Assembly (NCBI GenBank): GCA_024349245.1
Contig: JALDNG010000857.1
Coordinates: 1 to 64,000 of the forward strand
Direction of reading: 5' to 3'
Source of the DNA: Neodontobutis hainanensis
Taxonomy: Eukaryota > Chordata > Actinopteri > Gobiiformes > Odontobutidae
DNA length: 64,000 nt
Shown: piece after piece, positions 20,532 through 29,570 of the stretch
Layout of the letters: each line of letters starts with the position of its first letter
Position numbering within the stretch: the stretch's first letter is position 1
Position numbers and translations under genes: made by a program
The notes under the pieces: model-generated
What the model was told of the DNA's origin: nothing
What the model saw: the letters and a program-made list of their open reading frames with translations, nothing else
The model's database searches: none

Positions 20532-20991
20532 AGAGCAAAATAATGAGAATGAGGAAGAAGAGCTCACTGATGAAACACTTCATGATCGACAGCAACATGG
20601 TTTGTTTATGGATTCATGTTTACAGCCGGTGGACTTTGCACAAGAGGTTTTAGATCAACATTTTGATGGAATTATGTCACTTGCTCCAGCAGAGGGTAAT
20701 ACTCCAGTGAGAATGTTAATGGACGAAACCAATGAAGCCAAATGTTTTCCAGTTCTCTTCCCAAAAGGAACAGGAACATTTCACGATCAACGACCTGAAA
20801 AATTAACACTGTCAAGATACTTAAATAATAGAATCCTAAATGCAGATGGACGGTTTGCTCAAAACCTAGATTACGTCTTTTATGGACAATATTTGTCTGA
20901 GCTTAATCAAGTTATCTCAAACGTATCTATTGCTTTATGCGGAAAGGCCATGACACAAGCAACAAAACAAAAATCACTGCAGAAATGCTGA
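20525..20991 (+). CDS. Helitron Rep domain, N-terminal block
   Basis: A frame-1 block (the longest ATG-initiated reading in it starts at 20473) encodes an acidic linker, then LQPVDFAQEVLDQHFDGIMSLAPAEGNTPVRMLMDETNEAKCFPVLFPKGTGTFHDQRPEKLTLSRYLNNRILNADGRFAQNLDYVFYGQYL. CFPxLFPxGxGxFxxxRPxKLTxxRYxNxRxLNxDxRFAxNxxYxF is the signature start of the Helitron_like_N domain. The frame closes at 20991, and the continuing sequence is in the next frame from about 20937, so one indel separates them. The block would be internal to the large protein, not a gene of its own. Confidence 0.75.
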
Positions 20992-22430
20992 CAAACAAAG
21001 AGTCATTGCAAAAGATTTTAAATTTTGATCAGGGTTATAAATTCTTGAAGCCGGTGAGAGGGAGTCCTGTTTTTTGGCAAAGTGTTCAAAAAGATTTGTT
21101 TGCAATGGTGAGACAATTAGGAATCCCAACATGGTTTTGCTCATTTTCATCTGCAGACTTGCGATGGCCAGAGCTAATGCAAACTATTGTGAAACAAGAG
21201 GGTTGTCAAACTCCTATTGATGAATTGGACTGGTCTGATAGATGTGGGATGCTTAAACGTAATCCTGTTACTGCTGCCAGAATGTTTGATAATCGCTTTC
21301 ATTGCTTTCTACGAGATGTGATTATGTCGCCAGCCCAGCCAATCGGAAAAATAATAGATTATTTCTATCGAATTGAATTTCAGCAACGTGGATCCCCTCA
21401 TACACATTGTCTTTTTTGGGTTGAAAATGCACCTCAAGTGGACAGAGATGACGATGATGAAGTTGTAGCATTTGTTGATCAATATGTCACTTGTGAAATG
21501 CCACCTGAACAGGAGGAAGAAATGCATGAAATTGTGAGCACTGTCCAACAACACAGCAAAAGACATTCAAAAACATGTAAAAAGAAAGGAACTGTGTGTA
21601 GATTTAACTTTCCACGTCCACCAAGCAATAATACTTTCATTACAAGAAGCAGCAAGCGTGATAAAGATGAAAAAGAAAACGATGATGAAACAATAGAAAC
21701 TAAATGCAAAATCTTAATGGAAAAATCAAAGAAACAAATGTCAAAAGAGCAAGCTGGAGTAATAATGAAAAGCGTGAGAGAATGTTTGTTGAATAGTGAT
21801 GGTGTGTTTAACTCAGTTGACTCTATGTTTGCGTCTATTGGTATAAATCAAGAAATATTTGAAATGGCTTACAATAAAATGACAAAGAAAACAAGTGTTG
21901 TGTTGAAGAGAAAGCCAAATGATGTATGGGTGAATCAATATAACACAGATCTTTTACGATGCTGGAATGCAAACATGGACATACAGTTTGTTGTTGATGC
22001 TTACTCTTGTATAGTATATATCATTTCGTATATTTCCAAAGCTGAGAGAGAAATGGGATTGCTGCTTGCTAAAGCTCAAAAAGAAGTACATCAAGGTAAT
22101 ATGGATGCTAAACAGGCTTTAAGAAAACTAGGAAGTGTGTTTTTACATAATCGAGAGGTCTCAGCTCAAGAGAGTGTGTATCGACTAACTAACATGAAAC
22201 TAAAACAAGGATCAAGGAAAGTGGTGTTTATTCCAACTGGTACTAATCAAATCAGAATGAGTTTACCCTTAAACACCATACATAAAAAAGCTGAATGTGG
22301 AGAAGATGACAGTGGCATATGGATGAAAAGCATCTCAGACAGATACAGAGCCCGTCCACATACAAATGAATTCAGTGGAATGTGTTTAGCAACCTTTGCA
22401 TCAGAATACAGAGTTTTGACTGCAACGTGA
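20937..22430 (+). CDS. Helitron Rep endonuclease (HUH, Helitron_like_N) core
   Basis: The longest uninterrupted Rep block, 497 codons. It has GSPxFWQxxxKDLFAMVRQLGIPTWFCSFSSADLRW, then NPVTAARMFDNRF, then IDYFYRIEFQQRGSPHTHCLFW, where the two His codons (21399-21401 and 21405-21407) form the HUH metal site. The tyrosine motif lies in VDAYSCIVYIISYISKAE (Tyr codons at 22002, 22017, 22029), with YIISYISK matching the YxxxYxxK pattern expected for nicking. It continues to REVSAQESVYRL and VVFIPT. The HUH enzyme nicks a single strand to start rolling-circle transposition. The catalytic His and Tyr residues are present. The ATG at 20937 is incidental. The 3' frame ends at 22430 through an indel at about 22422, and the helicase half follows in another frame. 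Confidence 0.92.
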   Translation: MRKGHDTSNKTKITAEMLTNKESLQKILNFDQGYKFLKPVRGSPVFWQSVQKDLFAMVRQLGIPTWFCSFSSADLRWPELMQTIVKQEGCQTPIDELDWSDRCGMLKRNPVTAARMFDNRFHCFLRDVIMSPAQPIGKIIDYFYRIEFQQRGSPHTHCLFWVENAPQVDRDDDDEVVAFVDQYVTCEMPPEQEEEMHEIVSTVQQHSKRHSKTCKKKGTVCRFNFPRPPSNNTFITRSSKRDKDEKENDDETIETKCKILMEKSKKQMSKEQAGVIMKSVRECLLNSDGVFNSVDSMFASIGINQEIFEMAYNKMTKKTSVVLKRKPNDVWVNQYNTDLLRCWNANMDIQFVVDAYSCIVYIISYISKAEREMGLLLAKAQKEVHQGNMDAKQALRKLGSVFLHNREVSAQESVYRLTNMKLKQGSRKVVFIPTGTNQIRMSLPLNTIHKKAECGEDDSGIWMKSISDRYRARPHTNEFSGMCLATFASEYRVLTAT

Positions 22431-22758
22431 AAAATGTCCAGAAAGAGTAAAACTGGAAAATGATATGGGGTTTGTGAGAAAAAGAACTCGTACAGACTTT
22501 GCCATTGTGCGATATGCTCGGTTTTCACCCACTAAAAATTCAGAAAATTATCATCAAAGTATTTTAGAATTATTTTTGCCTCATTTTGTGCGAGATCAAT
22601 TGAAGCCAAGAAATTTCCCCACACATAAGGATTTTTATGAGACTGGATTTGTAACAATTTCAAATAATCAGCTTGAGTCAGTTAAAATGATAGTGGACAC
22701 CAACAGGGGAAAATTTGAAAAGAAGCAGAGACAATACAAAGAGCTCAAGATGATTTAG
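22424..22758 (+). CDS. Helitron protein, Rep-helicase linker
   Basis: Frame 1 gives QREKCPERVKLENDMGFVRKRTRTDFAIVRYARFSPTKNSENYHQSILELFLPHFVRDQLKP, then YETGFV. This is the typical region after Rep, including the RYxxFSxxKxxExYxxSxLxLFLPxxxxxQLxP pattern of Helitron proteins. The frame stops at 22758. Sequence in frame 3 from about 22743 (AQDDLEQHGP) continues it, so a single indel near 22740 is responsible. No independent start is likely. Confidence 0.72.
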
Positions 22759-24035
22759 AACAACATGGACCAATGGAAGATGCTTGGGCTCAAATTTGTC
22801 CAGAAGCAGAACTTGAGCGTCTTGAATGTCTGGAGAGTAAGAAAGATCGAATAGAAACAGAAGAAGGTGATGATATCATTCCTGATCTATTACCAAATGT
22901 AGGTATTTCAAAGATAGAAAACAATCCATCAGCGATGACAAAGCAAGATGCCATGGGTTTACTGCGTTCTTTGAATGAGAAGCAATCGCAAATCTTTTAC
23001 AAAGTGCGGCAATGGTGTTTACGAAAAGTGCAAGGTGAAAACCCAGATCCATTTCATGTGTTCATATCTGGTCCAGGAGGTGTTGGAAAGTCAGTACTGA
23101 TTAAAGCCATCTATTATGAAACCTCTCACATCCTTTCAAAATTAACAGACAACCCAGATGAGACACATGTGCTATTAACTGCTCCTACCGGTGTGTCCGC
23201 GTACCAGATTAACGGGTCTACTATACATTCCAGTCTCTCCATCGGAATAAATGCTTCTCTGCCATATCAACCACTTGGAGATGAAAAAATTAATTCTTTG
23301 AGAGCAAAACTTGGAAAACTGCAAATATTAATAATTGATGAAATATCAATGGTTGATCATAAACTTCTAGGATATATTCATGGAAGATTGAGACAGATCA
23401 AACAAACAGGTGATTACTCTGCATTCGGAAAGGTCTCGGTCATAGCAGTTGGAGATTTTTATCAGCTATCTCCTGTGAAAGGAAAACCACTTTACGATGA
23501 ACCAGTGAACAGTGTGAATCTTTGGGAAACTAACTTCAGTTTTGTTGAACTTACAGAGATTATGCGCCAGAAAAACAAACAGTTTGCAGAATTATTAAAT
23601 CGTTTAAGGCTACGTAAAAAAGATGAAGTAATGCTTGAAGAGGATATTGCTATGCTAAAAACCTGTGAGACAGGGGATGGTGATGAGAGTACAGATATCC
23701 ATATTTATGCAACTAATAGTGAGGTTGATGAATATAACCTAAAAATGTTGGAGAAAATATGCTGTGATATAGTTACCGTGAACGCCCAAGATTTTGAGAG
23801 AAATGCTAAAACTGGCCGAATGGAAAAAAATGGGTTTCATGTCAGAGTTTACAACAGTTCTTTGGAAAGATCCCTTGAATTAGCGATAAATGCTCGTGTA
23901 ATGCTACTGAAAAATATCAATGTATCAGATGGCCTTGTAAATGGAATTTTGGGACAATTAAAGAAATGTGTTATGAAAATGAGGAAATACGTCCATCAAA
24001 AATATACATTGAATTTGACGATGAACGAGCCGTAA
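22743..24035 (+). CDS. Helitron PIF1-like helicase, main block
   Basis: SF1B helicase with most motifs in order. GPGGVGKS is Walker A (23070-23093, Lys present). LTAPTGVSAYQINGSTIHSS is motif Ia. ILIIDEISMVDH is Walker B (about 23323-23360). VIAVGDFYQLSPVKG is motif III. ELTEIMRQKNKQFAELLNRLR is motif IV, followed by IYATNSEVDEYN. It would unwind DNA during strand displacement and is fused behind Rep. The end of this frame (QLKKCVMKMRKYVHQKY..) is out of frame after an indel at about 23958. The next frame resumes the protein as KEMCYENEEIRPSKIYIEFDDE, and a third starts at about 24050. The ATG at 22773 is inside the linker and probably not a true start. Confidence 0.9.
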   Translation, partial: AQDDLEQHGPMEDAWAQICPEAELERLECLESKKDRIETEEGDDIIPDLLPNVGISKIENNPSAMTKQDAMGLLRSLNEKQSQIFYKVRQWCLRKVQGENPDPFHVFISGPGGVGKSVLIKAIYYETSHILSKLTDNPDETHVLLTAPTGVSAYQINGSTIHSSLSIGINASLPYQPLGDEKINSLRAKLGKLQILIIDEISMVDHKLLGYIHGRLRQIKQTGDYSAFGKVSVIAVGDFYQLSPVKGKPLYDEPVNSVNLWETNFSFVELTEIMRQKNKQFAELLNRLRLRKKDEVMLEEDIAMLKTCETGDGDESTDIHIYATNSEVDEYNLKMLEKICCDIVTVNAQDFERNAKTGRMEKNGFHVRVYNSSLERSLELAINARVMLLKNINVSDGLVNGILGQLKKCVMKMRKYVHQKYTLNLTMNEP

Positions 24036-24049
24036 AGAAGCTAGAGGTA

Positions 24050-24393
24050 AAAATCCATGTTTGAAACCTGGACTTGAGCAAAGTACACCAATCGAGCCTG
24101 AAGAAGAGAAAGTAACAAGAAGTGGTGGTGTCAGACGACAGTTTCCTTTGAAGCTAGCATGGGCTTCCACAGTTCACAAAGTGCAAGGTATGACAGTGAA
24201 CAAAGCTGTTGTTTCATTGAAAAAGATATTTGCTCCAGGACAAGCATATGTAGCATTAAGTCGAGTAACCTCTCTTGATGGACTCATAATAGAAGATTTC
24301 AAAGAAAAAGCTATTTATGCAAAGAGAACATTGAGGAAGTTCTACAGAGAATGCCTGCATTCATTGATCCATGTGAAACCACAGAAAATGTAA
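24050..24393 (+). CDS. Helitron PIF1-like helicase, C-terminal block
   Basis: Frame 1 segment with RSGGVRRQFPLKLAWASTVHKVQGMTVNKAVV, then APGQAYVALSRVTSLDGL. These are helicase motifs V and VI. The helicase ends as EDFKEKAIYAKRTLRKFYRE. The stop is at 24391-24393. The endonuclease frame overlaps from 24351 by 43 bp. Either a natural overlap or restart is used, or one more indel separates two parts of the same protein; in Helentrons the endonuclease is normally fused to the helicase. Confidence 0.88.
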
Positions 24394-25055
24394 AATTTCA
24401 AATGATGTTACACAATGTCCAAGGGCTCCTTCCACATATTTTAGATATTCAGCAAGATAATAGATATCGTCAAGCAGATATGATTTTTGTAACAGAGACG
24501 TGGCTAAAAGCAAACAATTCTGTGAATGATGTCAGTCTTTCTGGATACCATTTCCATCACAAACCACGATATGTTGCATATGACACAAGTAAAGATGTTT
24601 TTGCTAAACTAAAAGAGGAAAATCATGGTGGTGTTGGTATATATCACAGAGAGAATGTGAAAGCTGCTCTAGTTAATTTACCATGTATTAACATTGAATG
24701 TCTAATGTGCAATATACAAGACTTAAATACAACTGTAGCACTTGTATACAGACCATCGTCATATAACATTGGATTATTTAGAGATAACTTGATTAACTTA
24801 ATTCATCAAATAAACAGCTTATCAGGTGGAAAAATTATTCTAGGAGATTTCAATGAAAACATTTTCGATAAATCGACTATTTATGATGTCATGCAGCATT
24901 TTGGCTTCACACAAATAGTTGAAAATTCAACAACTGAAAATGGCACATTAATTGACCATGTTTACATTAAAGATATTGACAGTGAAATGAAGATTGATAT
25001 CATGCCTACGTACTTCAGCTATCATGACTGCGTTGTGCTGAAGTGGCTGGTCTAA
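24351..25055 (+). CDS. EEP/APE-like endonuclease domain of the Helitron
   Basis: Uninterrupted block of 234 residues. LHNVQGLLPH matches the N-terminal Asn motif of the exonuclease-endonuclease-phosphatase fold. IFVTETWL carries the catalytic Glu. HGGVGIY, VALVYRPSS, GGKIILGDFNEN (Asp-x-Asn), GTLIDHVYI and YFSYHDCVVLKW (terminal His-Asp) follow. All core catalytic positions are visible and the length is usual for an EEP domain. It occurs without a reverse transcriptase and directly after the PIF1 helicase, which is the arrangement of Helentron/Helitron2 elements and not that of a LINE. Its exact role in transposition is not settled. It is the least damaged segment of the element. Confidence 0.9.
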   Translation: MPAFIDPCETTENVKFQMMLHNVQGLLPHILDIQQDNRYRQADMIFVTETWLKANNSVNDVSLSGYHFHHKPRYVAYDTSKDVFAKLKEENHGGVGIYHRENVKAALVNLPCINIECLMCNIQDLNTTVALVYRPSSYNIGLFRDNLINLIHQINSLSGGKIILGDFNENIFDKSTIYDVMQHFGFTQIVENSTTENGTLIDHVYIKDIDSEMKIDIMPTYFSYHDCVVLKWLV

Positions 25056-25127
25056 TGCAACGTCCATCTAGAAGGGGAGGGGATGCAGAGGTGGATGTAA
25101 AACACTGGACGGCCTCTGTGGGAATTC

Positions 25128-25516
25128 ATGCTGCCTTCACGTGCTATCGGTAAGTACATTTTTATTTGAGTGAAATTTAACAATATTTACATTTACTTTT
25201 ACATTTATTCATTTACCTGACGCTTTTATTCAAAGCGACTTACATTGTTCTACAGTAATTACCAGTGTTACAGACACTGGAGGCAAGGTGTGTAAGTGTC
25301 TTGCCCAAGGACACAACGACAGTATGAACTGTGGGGAGAGTGGGACTCGAACCACTCTACCCACTGAGCTACTGCTACTAAAAATCTTCTTCTATCTTCT
25401 TCTATATGAAAAATAAAAATTTTCTGTACAAAAAATACATGGAAAAATGTCAAACTCAAAGTAATGACTCAAGAAGTCTGAAATAAGACATTACCGATAG
25501 CACGTGAAGGCAGCAT
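25128..25516. mobile_element. inverted-repeat (MITE-like) element, 389 bp
   Basis: The left arm at 25128-25153 (atgctgccttcacgtgctat..) and the right arm at 25491-25516 are perfect 26-bp reverse complements. Each contains CACGTG. No clear target-site duplication was seen. The body holds a tRNA-like segment on the minus strand. It starts 72 bp after the Helitron endonuclease stop. Confidence 0.8.
25190..25380 (-). mobile_element. tRNA-related SINE-like segment
   Basis: Read on the minus strand, 'tagctcagtgggtagag' fits a Pol III box A and 'ggttcgagtccc' fits box B, but the two are adjacent, so the tRNA body is shortened. The plus strand shows 'cgcttttattcaaagcgact' and 'gtgtcttgcccaaggacaca', which recur in many fish genomes as an interspersed repeat. 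It is nested inside the inverted-repeat element. Confidence 0.55.
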
Positions 25517-25534
25517 TAGTCATTGGGATTGTTA

Positions 25535-25619
25535 GTGGGTGTTAAGGCCATATTTCCAAATTCCTGTTCTATTATCATGATGAACTGATAATATTTTATT
25601 ATTAAAATATTAATGTCTT

Positions 25620-25668
<49 letters not shown>

Positions 25669-25688
25669 GCAATGGCCTTAACACCCAC
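25535..25688. repeat. 17-bp inverted repeat around an (AT)n tract
   Basis: GTGGGTGTTAAGGCCAT at 25535-25551 is the exact reverse complement of 25672-25688. The (AT)n lies at about 25627-25665. It could be a hairpin or a small MITE core. Confidence 0.8.
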
Positions 25689-25707
25689 ACACAAAATTTT
25701 ATTATTA

Positions 25708-25795
25708 ATTTGAATTTATTTATTTATTTATTTATTTATTTATTCATTCATTCATTCATTCATTCATTCATTCATTTTATTTATTTGTTTGATGT
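25708..25795. repeat. compound (TTTA)n(TTCA)n microsatellite
   Basis: About nine TTTA units are followed by about eight TTCA units and a short TTTA remnant. Confidence 0.95.
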
Positions 25796-27695
25796 ATATT
25801 ATTGTTCAAAATGTCTCTGTAATCTAATTTTCCCCTTTATTTTTATGGACAACTACATCTCACTGTTGGAAAATGTATAGTAAAGTACTTCAAAATGTGG
25901 TGTAAAAACATTCTTTGCAGCAAAACAATAAATGGGACAATTTATAAAAAAGAAAGGAAAGACAAAGATGAACTTTAACAAATGAAGTTTTTATCGTATT
26001 CCAACACTTCAAGTATTGATAAAAGGTAAGACTATTTTTATTTTTAATTTGGTTATAACTTTTATTACTCTGTAAAATATGTTTGTGGTATAAGGATATT
26101 ATATTAAATAAATGGTTACATTAAGCACAATGTTTTATAAGTAAATATTTTACTTGTATAAATTGTAAACTGTAAAAAAATGTAAATCCTAATCAAATCC
26201 TCATTATCTATAGGTACATCATATATCTTATGCTGCTTTGATGACCAGATCTTCATCATTAGGACAATATTCAACTCCAGATCCAGCTGAAGATTCCATT
26301 ATATGCAATTCATGGAAAGTGTTTGACTGCAGACAGCAATGTCCACATCATTACACCACCATCACCTTTGTGGACTGTTGACTCAAGGCAAGACATGGAT
26401 TCCTGTTTCTGGTATCAAATGCATCTGTGTGGAGCAGTTCAGCAGCAATTCAGAATCATCATAGTATAAGGTAAATTCTTCCACTGTTCATTTTTGTGAC
26501 TTTGAGCTCATTGCATCTAACTGTTTTTGTTCTTAGCTCTCAATAGGAAATCAACATAATTTAGTAATTTTACATTACAATGTGTTGAACATTCTGAAAT
26601 GCTTACCTCCATGTTTTGTGTTTGACAGAGGCCAATCTTGTGTCATTGATGGAATTTTAGTAATGTTGTCCTGCATGTACTGAAGCCCTGACCACACTAG
26701 CATCTCTAAAAATTGCCCTATGAGCTGAGCACCCAATGAATAATTGAGCTGGATTATGACACGGTAACATATTTACAATCTACAACAAATCTCCACTGGT
26801 TCAGTCAAATTATAGGGCGTCTTCATCTCTGCTGGTTCAGCCCAGTCATTACATGTCTTTGTTGCCACTGTTTCAGTACAATCCCAAGAAATCTTCATGA
26901 CTGCTGATACTGCCCAGCTCCAAATGTGATTTGCTACACCTGAGTATAGTCAACTCCAAGTTTCCTTCATCATCATCTCTGCCTGGGTCTACACTGTTCA
27001 CAACTACTGCTCCTGTTTCCACTCACCCCTTGCCTCCATCAGTTCTGATGTGGTCCATCATCCTGAATATCCTATAAGTCACCTGTTGCCTCTTCCTCCA
27101 TCACATCATGTCTCACTTCTTCCTCCATCATCGTCACTGTCTTGTTTCATTTTGCCAGATCATTGATCTTTGTCTGCTCATTGCCAACATTTGTTGCCGC
27201 TGTTGAAAATTTTGCAGCAGAAACACAACATTTTCATTGGTGTGTGATTGAAGGTTAAGTCACAATAGTATTTTGTTTACTTTTATTTTCATGTTCAGTT
27301 TGACTTTCTGTGTCTCCACTTGCCCAAGTTTATGTTTGTTTTTATGTTTTTTTTATTGCAATTTTTTTTTTGGCGTACACTACTTTACAATTATTATTTT
27401 GTTTTAATGTCATTTTTCTTTAAAATGTAGTTTTTCTTCAGTGCTTTCAAAAGAAATGAATGAATGAATGTTTTATTTTTGTTGTTGACATTTTGAGGTT
27501 TTATAAATTAATTTTTATATACTTTAATTTCATATTGTGGAGTTCTCTTTTACTGTTTTTTGTTTAAATTTTGTTTAAAAATATTTAACAACTATAGTTT
27601 TTATTAAATTGAATTTATTAGTTTTAAACGGAATGAATGAATGGTTTATTTTTATTGTTGATATTTTTAGTTCAATTTTTATCATCTGTAATTTG
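25796..27695. other. non-coding interval, no gene seen
   Basis: AT-rich DNA without a long open frame. Isolated splice-like motifs occur (AAAGGTAAGA near 26025, TATAGGTAC near 26211, TATAAGGTAAATT near 26465) but no protein signature. GAATGAATGA short repeats occur at about 27457 and 27632. It may include the Helitron's downstream DNA, but I cannot identify a terminus. Confidence 0.45.
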
Positions 27696-27987
27696 GGGTG
27701 CACGTGGCAGAGTGGTTAACACTCCTCCGTGTTACTGTGGGTTCTCTCCGGTACTCCGGCTTCCTCCCACGGTCCAAAGACATGCATGTATAGGTTCATT
27801 GCTAGTGAATGAATGTGAGAGTGAATGGTTGTCTGTCAATGTCTGTCTCTAAATGTTAGCCCTGCGACTAACTGGCCACTGTCCAGGGTGTACCCGCCTC
27901 AGGCCCAAAGCTGCTGGGATAGGCTCCAGTCACCCGTGACCCCTAAATGGGACAAAGCGGTAGAAAATGAATGAATGAATGAATGAA
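27696..27987 (+). mobile_element. tRNA-derived SINE with L2-type 3' tail
   Basis: The head 'gggtgcacgtggcagagtgg' contains a box A-like GTGGCAGAGTGG. The body includes 'cttcctcccacggtccaaag', and the 3' part 'ggctccagtcacccgtgacc' with 'gacaaagcggtagaaaatg' and (GAAT)n is the L2-related tail of several teleost SINE families. It is flanked by a perfect 9-bp target duplication TGTAATTTG (27687-27695 and 27988-27996), so both ends are well set. A 71-residue frame across it is not a gene. Confidence 0.88.
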
Positions 27988-27996
27988 TGTAATTTG

Positions 27997-28690
27997 ACAA
28001 TTTATTTCATACGTCAAAATTATTGTTATATGATATGCAATATTGTTTTGAACATATATTAACATGAAGACTTTTCTACTTTGATATATGGAAAGAATTA
28101 AATTTTTTGGTTACTATTTAACTTCTTTTTAATTTTATTTTGTAGTATTTTACATTTTATTTCTAGATTTTGTCTTTTCAAATCTTAATATTTTACAATT
28201 ATGTATTTTCATTTAATATTTGATTGTAAAAATGAAAATAAAAAATAAAAACCGTCACCACAGAGACATACTTTAACTTTAACATACTTTAACATGTTAC
28301 AATGAAATGTCATCCTTGAGTACTTACGCTCTTAAACTTTACATCTTGAATTAAATAATCTGCTTGTGTGTTCATTTGTGAACATGAGTGAATCAGCTGT
28401 CATAGCAGGAGAGCACCTTGTTAACCTCATAGTATAGGCTGCTGCATGTTCAAAACATCAGTTCCTAGCATTTATTCACATGGCATTTATCTTTTTATTA
28501 ACAGGCCAAAATGACTCACTTTGCATGAAGATTATTTTCTGTAGAATTTAACAGCACTTTTTCAAACAGGTAAGAGATGTATTCCAAAGAATTTAACAAA
28601 TATGGAAAATTTGTTCAACAGAAGTTAGACAAGGCTCGTTTTTAACCAAGAGTAAAGTTATTAAACCAAACATGACCATGAATTCTTTAA
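27997..28690. other. non-coding interval, no gene seen
   Basis: AT-rich. A donor-like AACAGGTAAGAG occurs near 28565. No recognised family. Confidence 0.4.
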
Positions 28691-28700
28691 GGTTTCAAAG

Positions 28701-28943
28701 ATGTCCCAAAAGAGACCTCTGCCAGGACAAAAGCGAAACCTTTTATTTTATTTAAAGAATAATCCAAGTGAAAAAATACAGACAAACACACTGACAGAAC
28801 AGCCAGAACAATTGATAGAAATGACAGGACAGACAGGAGCAACGAACGGGAAAGAGGGAGCAACAGGCAGAAATGATAGACAAACTGATTTCATTTGCGT
28901 CTCGCAAAATGTTTACAGTAAAGGGCTTCAAAATAAAAGTTAA
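28701..28943 (+). pseudogene. truncated unknown ORF at array junction
   Basis: ATG at 28701 is followed by MSQKRPLPGQKRNLLFYLKN and a Gln/Thr-rich stretch with EMTGQTGATNGKEGATGRND. An acceptor-like TTTAAGGTTTCAAAG precedes the ATG. After about residue 73 the frame enters the 3.9-kb array (28919, 'aagggcttcaaaataaaag') and stops shortly after. The 'KRPLPGQKRNLLFYLK' start recalls the N-termini of some transposase-derived (hAT/ZMYM-like) proteins, but I do not recognise it firmly. The coding segment seems cut by the array edge. Confidence 0.3.
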
Positions 28944-29570
28944 AAAAAAGAATGTTTTAACAAAAAGATTATAACTCAAGAAGGAAATGAGATAATTTTA
29001 CCAAACTTGGTACACGTGTGTATATTGTCACTTTGTAGTCAGGATAAATAATATTGCGATGATTGGCCTCGGTGGTGCAATAACATGAAAAAACATGAAA
29101 AACACGAAAAGGGCTATAACCGCGTGACTGCTAGTCCGATTGACTTGAAAATAGGTATGCAGTGTCTTGGCCCGAGGTACTAGGTATGTCTAAAAGGACA
29201 TTGGCGTATCTCAAAAACATGGCCGCAATCGACTAATGAACGCTAATGTGCTCAAAAGCCTATTAAGGCTCAAAACTTCACTAAAGTAGATGGGCACATG
29301 CAGCGTGTGTCTCTAAAGATGCGTAAACTTTTATGGAGATTGGACTATAGGTGGCGCTATAACTGTTAAAAGGTTTAAAAACATGCATTGCCTTTGGTAA
29401 AATACCTCTACTGGCTGTAAATGGTACTTTCCAGCCATTATTTCAGTGATTGAACTTGCTAAATAAAACCTAATGTCTTTAATGACTCTGTGGTTTAAAG
29501 GGTTAAAATTTTGCATTTGAGGCTTGATTGCTTGAACCCCGATAAATGCTGCTTGCAGCTTTAATTATTA
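28919..29570 (+). repeat. 3.9-kb array, short partial unit R0
   Basis: Enters the unit in the later sub-repeat, passes the GGTGGCGCTATA core at about 29350, then goes almost directly to the 3' end (TGCTTGAACCCC, GCTGC-TT-GCAGC hairpin, TTTAATTA at 29556-29567). It lacks the minisatellite, promoter-like block, palindrome and exon-like part, about 2.2 kb in all. It may represent the form of the element before that insert was gained, or a deletion. Confidence 0.8.

Larger units (their letters stand above)
17100..25127 (+). mobile_element. Helitron (Helentron/Helitron2-type) with protease domains and endonuclease
   Basis: The interval encodes, in a single direction, N-terminal protease domains, an HUH Rep, a PIF1-like helicase and a C-terminal EEP endonuclease. 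The Rep-helicase-endonuclease order is the hallmark of the Helentron/Helitron2 branch of animal rolling-circle transposons. Exact termini were not identified. The left limit is set just before a splice-acceptor-like TGTACAG at 17198-17204. The right limit is set at an inverted-repeat element beginning 72 bp after the endonuclease stop, which may have separated or truncated the 3' end. Roughly 13 frame disruptions make this copy defective unless some are sequencing errors. I did not find the GGGGTTCAAGCA/hairpin termini of the 3.9-kb units at its edges. Confidence 0.88.

Noticed and set aside
24351..25055. LINE-type APE endonuclease
   Set aside because: No reverse transcriptase follows, and it abuts a PIF1 helicase, so it belongs to the Helitron.
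27637..27852. 71-residue ORF
   Set aside because: It lies across the SINE and its target duplication.
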